Origin: an uncultured Croceitalea sp.
GTDB lineage: Bacteria > Bacteroidota > Bacteroidia > Flavobacteriales > Flavobacteriaceae
Assembly (NCBI GenBank): GCA_947494805.1
Contig: CANLWK010000002.1
Location: 806,001-870,000 of the forward strand
DNA: 64,000 bases
Direction of reading: 5' to 3'
Part shown: positions 36,401-43,606 of the stretch, piece after piece
Position numbering within the stretch: position 1 is the stretch's first letter
Layout: each line of letters begins with the position of its first letter
Notes under the pieces: generated by a model
Seen by the model: the letters and a program-made list of their open reading frames with translations, nothing else
Told to the model about the DNA's origin: nothing
Database searches by the model: none
Made by a program: the position numbers and the translations under genes

Positions 36401-36759
36401 TGGCATTCATCAAACGTGTAGGTTGGTATTTGGTCGGACTTTCCATCGGTATCGTATTCTTGACCTTCTTCTTAAAAAAGAAATCTGCAGAAACAGGTTC
36501 AGAGTTTTGTTACTTTCCCAATTGTCGTGTTTTAAAGGACCTACGTTCAAAACCTATTTCATACAACGGTGTTCTAAAACAGCAATTTGAAAAAGATTCA
36601 GTTTTATGGTATTCGTTTTTTAAAGAAGGGAGCATTGATTTTGGGCGCAGCGACACCAAGGCAGAACCCTGTAAGACCTATTTTATTTCAAACGATACCA
36701 CCACCATTGAAGTATTGAACTGTCCTGAAAAGGTAGAAGTGATTCGAATGGAAGATTAG
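36400..36759 (+). CDS. Small membrane-anchored protein, possibly DUF4258
   Basis: Protein of 119 residues: one N-terminal transmembrane helix (VGWYLVGLSIGIVFLTFFL) and a small domain with CYFPNCRVLKDLRSKPISY and ILNCPEKVEVI-like ends. Two Cys in CYFPNC are notable. It is translationally coupled to ald. The DUF4258 label is from memory of similar flavobacterial proteins and is uncertain. It overlaps the end of the convergent proline dehydrogenase gene by four bases. Confidence 0.6.
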   Translation: MAFIKRVGWYLVGLSIGIVFLTFFLKKKSAETGSEFCYFPNCRVLKDLRSKPISYNGVLKQQFEKDSVLWYSFFKEGSIDFGRSDTKAEPCKTYFISNDTTTIEVLNCPEKVEVIRMED

Positions 36760-37922
36760 ACCTTGCGCCTCGCTTTTTCCTTTTTCAAAAGTTCCAATTC
36801 CCGTGACGTTTGACCCGCCACTGAGGTATTCTCTTCTGCCCGTCGGATCAAATAGGGCATCACATCACGTACCGGGCCATAAGGCAAATACTTGGAAGAA
36901 TGGTATCCCTGTTTGGCCAGGTTAAAACTGATATGGTCGCTCATGCCCAATAGCTGTCCAAACCAAATTTGTTCGCTGTTATTGGGTATGTTTCTTTCCT
37001 TCATTTGTTCCATCAGTTTATAACAACTTTCTTCATTATGGGTGCCCATAAAAATCGTGAACACCGCGAGGTTGTCCAACATAAACTGAGCGGCAGTGTC
37101 GAAGTTTTCATCCGTCGCCTTTTTTGATGTACAAATAGGACTACGATACCCATTCTCGCTGGCTCTATCATTTTCTTTTTCCATATAAGCACCACGAACT
37201 ACTTTGATTCCCACTTTGAATCCTTCATCTATGGCTTTTTCGTTCAGCGCTTCGAGATATGCAATTCGATCCCAGCGGTACAATTGTGCGGTATTGAAGA
37301 TTACGGCCTTTTCTCGGTTATAGGTTCGCATCATGTGCAACGCCAGTTCATCGGCCGCATCTTGAATCCAACTTTCTTCGGCATCGATCAATAGTGCCAC
37401 ATCAAGATCAAAGGCCTTTTTACAGACCTTATTGTATCTACCGACAACACGGTCCCATTCGGCTTGTTCTGTCTCGGTCAGCGCTTCTTTTGCATTGACT
37501 TTTTCAAGCAGTTCAAAACGACCAAAGGCAGATGGTTTGAACACAGCAAACGGAATAGCCTCTTTGGCCTTCACAAAATCGAGCACGCCCAATACCTTTT
37601 CCAAGGCACTGTCCAACTGGTTTTCGATATTCTTGCCCTCTACCGAATAATCTAGAATTGCCGATACCCCTTCAGCATACATTTTATCAATCATGGGTAG
37701 ACAGTCCGTTTCATTGACACCACCACAGAAATGGTCAAATACGGTCGCCCGAATCAATCCTTCCACAGGCAGGTGGGCGTTTATGGCAAAGTTGGTCACG
37801 GCAGTACCTATTTTCACCAAGGGCTGGTTTGAAATCAGTTTGAACAAAAAATAAGCGCGTTCCAGTTCCGAATCGCTTTTCAGTTTGAAAGCAGTTGCAG
37901 TATCCTCAAAAATACGGTCCAT
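36756..37922 (-). CDS. Proline dehydrogenase
   Basis: FAD-linked TIM-barrel enzyme of 388 residues that oxidises proline to pyrroline-5-carboxylate. Motifs are LLIDAEESWIQDAAD, VGIKVVRGAYMEKE, FMGTHNEES and the C-terminal YLPYGPVRDVMPYLIRRAEEN. It is the monofunctional type; P5C dehydrogenase is not in the window. The ATG at 37922 is favoured over the TTG three codons before it. A TATCTTTG element at 37945-37952 gives a short leader. Confidence 0.93.
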   Translation of the reverse strand: MDRIFEDTATAFKLKSDSELERAYFLFKLISNQPLVKIGTAVTNFAINAHLPVEGLIRATVFDHFCGGVNETDCLPMIDKMYAEGVSAILDYSVEGKNIENQLDSALEKVLGVLDFVKAKEAIPFAVFKPSAFGRFELLEKVNAKEALTETEQAEWDRVVGRYNKVCKKAFDLDVALLIDAEESWIQDAADELALHMMRTYNREKAVIFNTAQLYRWDRIAYLEALNEKAIDEGFKVGIKVVRGAYMEKENDRASENGYRSPICTSKKATDENFDTAAQFMLDNLAVFTIFMGTHNEESCYKLMEQMKERNIPNNSEQIWFGQLLGMSDHISFNLAKQGYHSSKYLPYGPVRDVMPYLIRRAEENTSVAGQTSRELELLKKEKARRKV

Positions 37923-37944
37923 TATTGTCAATTTCTCAAAGCCG

Positions 37945-37952
37945 CAAAGATA
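37945..37952 (-). promoter_or_regulatory. -7 element TATCTTTG of the proline dehydrogenase gene
   Basis: Exact TAnnTTTG match 22 bases before the ATG on the minus strand; no clear -33 box. Confidence 0.45.
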
Positions 37953-38014
37953 AGAACGGTAAATACATTCTTTTCATTAAAATATATCTTTATTTTGTCA
38001 CATATTTCAATTTT

Positions 38015-39070
38015 ATGCAATCAGTTACGGGCAATGCACATGAAGTACATTTTGGCGAGTTGGCAAAAGCTGCCCTGAACCAATATCTCAAGCAAAACAA
38101 CTATTCTAAAATATTTGTGCTCTTTGACACGAATACTGAAGAGCATTGCCTTTCGGTCTTTAAGGATATTTATCAAGGAGAAACGGAACGGCCCATTGTT
38201 ATCAAGGCAGGTGAACTACACAAGACCATAGATAGCTGCGTCAAAGTTTGGGAAGCATTGTCGAATATGGGCGGTGATCGCAAGAGCATATTGATCAATG
38301 TGGGCGGTGGCGTGGTAACGGACTTAGGTGGTTTTGTGGCCTCTACCTTTAAAAGAGGTATTGATTTTATACACTTGCCCACTACCCTATTGTCAATGGT
38401 AGATGCCTCCGTTGGTGGAAAAACAGGTGTCGATCTTGGGGTACTCAAAAATCAGGTGGGGGTCATCAACCAACCAAAAATGGTACTGATCTTTGATGAA
38501 TTCTTGCAAACGCTTGAACAGCGTCAGTTGGTCAGTGGTTTTGCCGAAATGCTGAAACATGGCCTTATTGCAGATAGAACCTACTGGAACGACCTAAAAT
38601 CAAACCCTGAACTGTATCATTTGACCGATATTCAAAAATCCGTTGCGCTTAAAAATGCTATTGTCGAAAAGGACCCTACGGAACAGAACATTCGCAAAAA
38701 GTTGAATTTTGGACATACTTTGGGCCATGCGATAGAATCATACTTTTTGGACGACCCGGACAAAGAGACCCTATTGCACGGCGAAGCCATTGCCGTTGGC
38801 ATGATACTGGAAGCCTACCTTTCATACGAGTTGACCGGACTCTCCATGGTAGATTTGGAAGAAATCAAAAATTCTTTTTTGAAACATTTTGAAAAGGTTG
38901 ATTTTACCTATCGGGACATTGAAGTTATCTTAGAGCTCTTGCAACATGACAAGAAAAATTCACATGGCAATATCAACTTTGTGCTGTTGCAAGAAATCGG
39001 ATGTGCAGTTATAGATGTTAAAGTACCGATCGATTTATTCTCAAAAGCTTTCGCTTACTACAAAGAATAA
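38015..39070 (+). CDS. aroB: 3-dehydroquinate synthase
   Basis: Second enzyme of the shikimate pathway, 351 residues. NAD and substrate motifs are NVGGGVVTDLGGFVASTFKRG, the LPTTLLSMVDASVGGKTGVD block, and the zinc ligands in NFGHTLGHAIES and LHGEAIAVGM. The start at 38015 is the normal N-terminus; the frame open from 37895 overlaps the divergent gene and codes for unrelated residues. Confidence 0.96.
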   Translation: MQSVTGNAHEVHFGELAKAALNQYLKQNNYSKIFVLFDTNTEEHCLSVFKDIYQGETERPIVIKAGELHKTIDSCVKVWEALSNMGGDRKSILINVGGGVVTDLGGFVASTFKRGIDFIHLPTTLLSMVDASVGGKTGVDLGVLKNQVGVINQPKMVLIFDEFLQTLEQRQLVSGFAEMLKHGLIADRTYWNDLKSNPELYHLTDIQKSVALKNAIVEKDPTEQNIRKKLNFGHTLGHAIESYFLDDPDKETLLHGEAIAVGMILEAYLSYELTGLSMVDLEEIKNSFLKHFEKVDFTYRDIEVILELLQHDKKNSHGNINFVLLQEIGCAVIDVKVPIDLFSKAFAYYKE

Positions 39071-39132
39071 AAGCTACATATACTAAAATACCACGTTGAC
39101 AACTCTTTGGGGTGTTCGATTGCAAATTTTAC

Positions 39133-39140
39133 TAGTTTAG
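39133..39140 (+). promoter_or_regulatory. Possible -7 element of the 103-residue protein gene
   Basis: TAGTTTAG, one mismatch from TAnnTTTG, with TTTG at 39106-39109 after a 23-base spacer. Start of the gene is 26 bases downstream. Confidence 0.3.
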
Positions 39141-39165
39141 AAAGAACAAACCAATACAACCTACC

Positions 39166-39477
39166 ATGAGACGTATTATCGTAGATTACAAGAAGCTTGA
39201 CCATACTGTCGCGGCCCAATTGATTGACTTGTATCCACATGGCTACGGCGATGATGACATCATTGTACTGAAAAAACCAAACGGAGAACTTGTTGAAGCC
39301 GTGGAGGTCGTTACCTCCGACACCATCTATTTGGTAAAAATCAGTAAGAGTCTTTCAAATTTTATTGCCAATTTTGAAGAGAACATTGGGAAAGAACTCA
39401 CGGGCAACACCCATGAAACCAAGACCTTGCTAACAAAAGAAGAGGCTGATTTAGATATTGAGTCAGAAGATATCTAG
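39166..39477 (+). CDS. Conserved hypothetical protein, 103 residues
   Basis: Small cytosolic acidic protein without a signal peptide or membrane segment. It begins MRRIIVDYKKLDHTVAAQLI and contains PHGYGDDDIIVLKKPNGELVEAVEV, then an acidic tail. I do not recognise a named domain. Its stop lies one base from the end of the convergent DinB gene. Confidence 0.6.
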   Translation: MRRIIVDYKKLDHTVAAQLIDLYPHGYGDDDIIVLKKPNGELVEAVEVVTSDTIYLVKISKSLSNFIANFEENIGKELTGNTHETKTLLTKEEADLDIESEDI

Positions 39478-39993
39478 CTACAAGTAACGTTCAAGCAAAA
39501 CGTTCATATGGTGCAACTGGTGACCGGCAATAATAAAGCCCAAAGCCCTAACGCTCACTGTAGCACTATTAGCCTCGCCCAATCGTTGTAATTGTGCTTG
39601 GGTAAAAGATTCAAAGAGTGCCAATGTTGCTGACCGAACAGTTTGATATTCCTTTAGAATATCAGCTATTGTCTTGCGCTCAGCACCACTTTCCACAATA
39701 AAATCATCTTGCTCAAAACCCATTAAGGGGCTTGCGTCATTGCGCGCAAACCGCAATGCCCGGTATTGAAAAATACGTTCCGCATCAATAATATGCATTA
39801 GAACCTCGGCCACGGTCCACTTACCATCACCGTAGGTATACCGTAAGCGGTCCAATTGAAGTGTGCTCATAAAATCATTCATCTGTACCGCTCCATTGTT
39901 CAAAGCTGGCAAGAGTTCATTATCTCCCAATAAGTTTACATAGGGACGATAATAGGAATGACATTCATCTTCAGGAAGTGAAGCAGCTATCAC
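39478..39993 (-). CDS. DinB family protein
   Basis: DinB-like four-helix protein of 171 residues. The three metal-ligand histidines appear in VLMHIIDAERIFQYRALRFAR and GHQLHHMNVL. It shares the superfamily with the protein at 13948 but not close sequence. Members act as thiol S-transferases or unknown metal-dependent hydrolases. It begins eight bases after the stop of the Lrp gene, so they are probably co-transcribed. Confidence 0.82.
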   Translation of the reverse strand: MIAASLPEDECHSYYRPYVNLLGDNELLPALNNGAVQMNDFMSTLQLDRLRYTYGDGKWTVAEVLMHIIDAERIFQYRALRFARNDASPLMGFEQDDFIVESGAERKTIADILKEYQTVRSATLALFESFTQAQLQRLGEANSATVSVRALGFIIAGHQLHHMNVLLERYL

Positions 39994-40001
39994 AAGTGTA
40001 C

Positions 40002-40481
40002 TTAAAGTTCGTTGAAAATAGTATGCATCAAACGTTTTTTGTCGTTGATGCTCTCTTCTAAAGAAATCATGGTTTCAGTTCTGCTGATACCATCAATATC
40101 ATCTATTTTAAAAATAATGTTCTTGGCATGGGTCGTATCCTTGGCGCGTATTTTACAGAAAATATTGAACTTACCTGTAGTAATGTGTGCAACTGTTACA
40201 TAAGGAATCTCCGTTAAGCGTTCCAATACAAATTTAGTTTGGTGCGTTTTTTCTAAAAATATACCGACATAGGCGATAAAGGAATAGCCAAGTTTTACAT
40301 AATCCAATGTCAGCGAAGAGCCCTTTATGATGCCAGCTTCTTCCATCTTCTTCACACGAACATGAACGGTACCAGCTGAGATCAATAATTTTTTGGCAAT
40401 ATCAGTGAATGGTGTTCTGGTATTGTCAATCAACATGTCCAGAATCTGGTGGTCTATTTCGTCAAGCTTAACTTTACTCAT
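40002..40481 (-). CDS. Lrp/AsnC family transcriptional regulator
   Basis: Regulator of 159 residues with the N-terminal helix-turn-helix (LDEIDHQILDMLIDNTRTPFTDIAKKLLISAGTVHVRVKKMEEAGII) and a C-terminal RAM effector domain (VAHITTGKFNIFCKIRAKDT). Lrp-type proteins sense amino acids. Nearby alanine and proline dehydrogenase genes are possible targets, but this is only suggestive. A TAATTTTG element is at 40499-40506. Confidence 0.93.
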   Translation of the reverse strand: MSKVKLDEIDHQILDMLIDNTRTPFTDIAKKLLISAGTVHVRVKKMEEAGIIKGSSLTLDYVKLGYSFIAYVGIFLEKTHQTKFVLERLTEIPYVTVAHITTGKFNIFCKIRAKDTTHAKNIIFKIDDIDGISRTETMISLEESINDKKRLMHTIFNEL

Positions 40482-40498
40482 TACAATTGAATTTTTAA

Positions 40499-40506
40499 CA
40501 AAATTA
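40499..40506 (-). promoter_or_regulatory. -7 element TAATTTTG of the Lrp gene
   Basis: Exact TAnnTTTG match on the minus strand, 17 bases before the ATG. Confidence 0.45.
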
Positions 40507-40723
40507 AGTAATTATCGAATAATATCTAAAGTAGTTGGTGTTTTTTTGAAAATTCTGTAAGAAATTATTGAATATTAACGTATTGACCTCGTAAAACATA
40601 AAATTAGGATAACCGCTTCCAATTTCAATGTTGAAATGAGTGTGCAAATGGGCTTTTTTTACATAAGTAAACATTTTTGGTTTCGTAAAATCTATTTTTA
40701 AAGCAGTCCATTATTGAAAATAA

Positions 40724-40735
40724 TTACAATTGTAA
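40724..40735. promoter_or_regulatory. Perfect palindrome TTACAATTGTAA, candidate operator
   Basis: Twelve-base perfect palindrome 141 bases before the XRE start. Its TTACA/TGTAA arms are repeated at 40864-40875 over the XRE promoter, which suggests two binding sites for one regulator. Confidence 0.5.
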
Positions 40736-40863
40736 ACGAATCAATTTATTTAAATTCAAAAAATTTATAATCAATATTTTAAATCACCTTATCAATAGTA
40801 ATGGTTTATATTTAAAATTGAATTTTTGATATTTTTTGTGTTAGATTCTGTGTTCAAGAATGT

Positions 40864-40875
40864 TTACATTTGTAA
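40864..40875 (+). promoter_or_regulatory. XRE promoter element TACATTTG within inverted repeat TTACA-TT-TGTAA
   Basis: TACATTTG (40865-40872) matches TAnnTTTG and is nested in the inverted repeat at 40864-40875, which ends one base before the ATG at 40877. A protein bound here would block transcription start, so autoregulation by the XRE protein is plausible. The transcript would be leaderless. Confidence 0.55.
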
Positions 40876-40876
40876 T

Positions 40877-41263
40877 ATGTCAATAGCAGAACGGATAAAG
40901 ACCATTATCGCACACTACCAACTCAATGCTTCGTCATTTGCAGATAAAATAGGTGTGCCACGTTCTAGCATTTCACACTTACTTTCCGGACGGAATAAAC
41001 CGAGTCTAGATTTTATATTGAAACTTGTCAATACCTTTCCTGAAGTAAATCTATATTGGCTGTTAAATGGCAAGGGCACCTTTCCGGACACGAATGGGCA
41101 ATCTGCCCCTACTTCGTCAAAAGACAAAACGCCAAAACCATCCTTTAGAGAAAAATCGATTTCAACTACTACGGCAAAATCCAGCAACCCATCCAAAGAG
41201 ATTGATAAAATTGTTGTTTTCTATACCGATGGTTCTTTTGAATCTTATAATCCAAAAAACTAG
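40877..41263 (+). CDS. XRE family helix-turn-helix regulator
   Basis: Protein of 128 residues. The helix-turn-helix is at about residues 18-60 (LNASSFADKIGVPRSSISHLLSGRNKPSLDFILKL); a Ser/Thr/Pro/Lys-rich linker and a short C-terminal IDKIVVFYTDGSFESYNP segment follow. The start at 40877 is the normal N-terminus of this family (MSIAERIKTII); the frame open from 40826 crosses the promoter. Targets are unknown. Confidence 0.88.
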   Translation: MSIAERIKTIIAHYQLNASSFADKIGVPRSSISHLLSGRNKPSLDFILKLVNTFPEVNLYWLLNGKGTFPDTNGQSAPTSSKDKTPKPSFREKSISTTTAKSSNPSKEIDKIVVFYTDGSFESYNPKN

Positions 41264-41264
41264 C

Positions 41265-41293
41265 TTGGCGTATCTGGCAATTTGGTAATTTTG
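41265..41293 (+). promoter_or_regulatory. Promoter of the 125-residue lipoprotein gene
   Basis: TTG (41265-41267), an 18-base spacer and TAATTTTG (41286-41293), followed after four bases by the ATG at 41298. The transcript would start at the ATG. Confidence 0.5.
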
Positions 41294-41297
41294 GCCA

Positions 41298-41675
41298 ATG
41301 AAAAAAATCACACCCTTTCTGTTGGTCTTGGTAACACATTTTGCATGTCAACAGCCCCCTGACCGTAACTGCACACAATTCAAAACCGGTAATTTTTCAT
41401 TCACAACGATTATAGACGGTAAAGAAACTACAACCCACTTTGAACGTACTGATGCCATTGAGGTAGACTATTACCAGGGCAGACAAGATTCTTCAAGTGT
41501 GAAATGGGTGAACGACTGCGAATACGTACTCAAACGAATCAGCCCCAAGAATCGCGCAGAAGAAAAACCGATTTTAATAAAAATCTTGACAACTACAGAT
41601 AGTTCTTATACATTTGAATTTGGCACTGTAGGTGATTCAAAACGATTACGAGGAACCGCATTTAAAACTAACTGA
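41298..41675 (+). CDS. Small lipoprotein, often mislabelled topoisomerase IV
   Basis: Lipoprotein of 125 residues: signal peptide with lipobox VTHFAC, then a beta-rich domain (NFSFTTIIDGKETTTHFERTDAIEVDYY, VKWVNDCEYVLKRISPKN). Similar flavobacterial proteins carry 'DNA topoisomerase IV' labels by neighbourhood with parC/parE; nothing in the sequence supports that. It lies two bases before the terC-like gene, so they share a transcript. Confidence 0.75.
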   Translation: MKKITPFLLVLVTHFACQQPPDRNCTQFKTGNFSFTTIIDGKETTTHFERTDAIEVDYYQGRQDSSSVKWVNDCEYVLKRISPKNRAEEKPILIKILTTTDSSYTFEFGTVGDSKRLRGTAFKTN

Positions 41676-41677
41676 CC

Positions 41678-42493
41678 ATGTTCGAAATTTTTACAAGTCC
41701 AGATGCTTGGATAGCCCTTTTAACACTGACCTTTCTTGAAATTGTTTTAGGCATCGACAATATCATCTTTATCTCAATAGCCGCCGGCAAACTTGAACAA
41801 AAAGACCGAAAAAAAGCAACCAACTTAGGTTTGGTATTGGCCATGGGCATGCGAATCGTGCTCCTTTTTGGCATCACCTGGCTAACCTCCTTAAAAAAGC
41901 CCTTTTTGGTTTTGAAAGAATCATGGATTCATGGCGGCATAAGTTGGCAAGCCCTTATCCTCTTTTTAGGAGGGCTATTTCTGCTCTACAAGAGCACCAA
42001 AGAAATTCATGAAAAAGTAGAAGATCGCGGTCATGACGAGCGCGAGGTCAAAAAAGGCCGTTCCACCTCCTTGACCAACGCAATTGTACAGATCACGGTA
42101 ATTAACATTGTTTTCTCCTTTGATTCGATTTTAACGGCAATAGGTATGACCAACGGTATTTCTCCAAATCCCAATGATGCTTTGGTCTTGATGATAGTGG
42201 CCGTTGTTATTTCAGTAATCATCATGATGCTGTTTGCCAACCCTGTTGGGGAGTTCGTGAGCAAACACCCTTCCATTCAAGTGCTCGGACTTTCTTTTTT
42301 GATTTTGATCGGATTCATGCTCATCGCCGAAGCCGCTCATTTATCGCACCTTGTGGTATTCGACAATGAAATTGGCACCATACCCAAAGGGTACCTCTAC
42401 TTCGCTATTGCCTTCTCGTTAATGGTGGAGTTTTTAGACATGCGGATGCGAAAAAACAAGAAACCGGTACATGAAGAACCCATTGAAGATTAA
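41678..42493 (+). CDS. TerC family integral membrane protein
   Basis: Polytopic membrane protein of 271 residues. The family block EIVLGIDNIIFISIAAGKL (about 22-40) with its acidic membrane residues and the paired IVFSFDSILTAIGMT block later are diagnostic of TerC/Alx. These proteins export metal ions, mainly manganese, and help load secreted metalloproteins. About seven to nine helices. The upstream lipoprotein gene is coupled to it. Confidence 0.92.
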   Translation: MFEIFTSPDAWIALLTLTFLEIVLGIDNIIFISIAAGKLEQKDRKKATNLGLVLAMGMRIVLLFGITWLTSLKKPFLVLKESWIHGGISWQALILFLGGLFLLYKSTKEIHEKVEDRGHDEREVKKGRSTSLTNAIVQITVINIVFSFDSILTAIGMTNGISPNPNDALVLMIVAVVISVIIMMLFANPVGEFVSKHPSIQVLGLSFLILIGFMLIAEAAHLSHLVVFDNEIGTIPKGYLYFAIAFSLMVEFLDMRMRKNKKPVHEEPIED

Positions 42494-42537
42494 ACGGACC
42501 CATAAGTTCAGCCCCCGCTCTTCGAAAAAAAGTCATT

Positions 42538-42570
42538 AAAAAAGGCCGCATTTAGCGGCCTTTTCTTTTT
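42538..42570. terminator. Bidirectional terminator between terC-like and hydroxylase genes
   Basis: AAAGGCCGC-attta-GCGGCCTTT, nine-base stem with A-run on one side and T-run on the other, between two convergent genes. Confidence 0.88.
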
Positions 42571-42582
42571 TTGAATCAATTC

Positions 42583-43539
42583 TTAATTCGGCCTACTAAA
42601 CGCAACTTTAGGATTTGATTTCTTTTGCTCTTTAAACAACGCCTGTTGCTGCTTTACCGTCATTGTACTGCCATCATGGCTCCATCCTGGGGGGCCAAAG
42701 ATATACATTAGCTTGTGTGAAAGCTTGGGTGATTTTTTTGTATCGTTCCAAATATCCTTGAACTCGTGTGTCAGAATCACAACAGGGTTGTATGACTCTG
42801 GAGCGTGAATTACACCATACTTTACATCAATGTCATCATCCAACTCTTTCCAGGTACCAAACATTTTGTCAAAAATATTCAAGAAACCTCCATGGTTTTT
42901 ATCCAGATACTCCACGTTCTGTGCATGGTGCACTTGGTGCATGGTATGGGTATTGAAAATCTTTTCTAGAAATCCGAGTTTAGGTACGTACACCGAATGT
43001 AATTGAAACTGCCATAAGGCTTCTATACCAAGGCACACCACTACCATTTCAGGCGGAAAGCCTATTGCGGTCATCCAAACATAAAATAGCGGCTTGTACA
43101 ATATAGTGAACCAACCATTGCGAATGGCAGTGCCCAAGTTAAAGTTGTCTGACGAATGGTGCACAATATGCGCCGCCCACAGCAAGCGAATCTCATGATT
43201 GGCCCTATGAAACCAATAATAGGTGAAATCATCTGCAAGCATACATAACAACCACACATACCAAGCATAACCAAAAGACGCATATCCGAGGAAGTTCTGG
43301 TGCACGCCATCAACCATCGGATTACATAGTTCATAAACCCCTTCAAAAAGTACGATTGCGAAGATAACCTTAAACAAAGGACCCAAAAGTGCAGAGCCTA
43401 CACCCATGAATCCACTTGCGGCCAGATCTTTCCAATCATACAAATCATCATCCCCATGTGTTTTACTATACGTTAATTCAAACAAGATAAAGGCAATAAA
43501 AACAGGCACTCCGTAAACTAACGGGTTAGTAAAGTCCAT
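42583..43539 (-). CDS. Sterol desaturase / fatty acid hydroxylase family protein
   Basis: Membrane di-iron enzyme of 318 residues. The histidine clusters are DDFTYYWFHRANHEIRLLWAAHIVHHSS, with HxxxH and HxxHH spacing, and THTMHQVHHAQNVEYLDKNHGG. Several transmembrane helices surround them. Substrate is not known; lipids or carotenoids are typical. Flanked by the bidirectional terminator and parC. Confidence 0.9.
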   Translation of the reverse strand: MDFTNPLVYGVPVFIAFILFELTYSKTHGDDDLYDWKDLAASGFMGVGSALLGPLFKVIFAIVLFEGVYELCNPMVDGVHQNFLGYASFGYAWYVWLLCMLADDFTYYWFHRANHEIRLLWAAHIVHHSSDNFNLGTAIRNGWFTILYKPLFYVWMTAIGFPPEMVVVCLGIEALWQFQLHSVYVPKLGFLEKIFNTHTMHQVHHAQNVEYLDKNHGGFLNIFDKMFGTWKELDDDIDVKYGVIHAPESYNPVVILTHEFKDIWNDTKKSPKLSHKLMYIFGPPGWSHDGSTMTVKQQQALFKEQKKSNPKVAFSRPN

Positions 43540-43606
43540 ATAAAAATATTATGTGATAAGTTAGTGGTTGCAATTTCTTTTGTGGTAAAATAGTTAGAAT
43601 AATGAT

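Larger units (their letters stand above)
40482..40876. other. AT-rich divergent intergenic region
   Basis: The longest gene-free stretch in the window (395 bases), strongly AT-rich. It holds the -7 element of the Lrp gene (40499-40506, minus), two copies of TTACA-N2-TGTAA (40724-40735 and 40864-40875), a degenerate third copy at the Lrp start (TTACAATTGA, 40481-40490) and the XRE promoter. I see no ORF or RNA gene in it. Confidence 0.7.

Noticed and set aside
37895-38014. N-terminal extension of aroB.
   Set aside because: Overlaps the divergent proline dehydrogenase start and its promoter; residues are unlike AroB, which starts normally at 38015.
41298-41675. Topoisomerase IV label for the small lipoprotein.
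   Set aside because: It has a signal peptide and lipobox and no topoisomerase motif; the true parC and parE are at 43607-48118.
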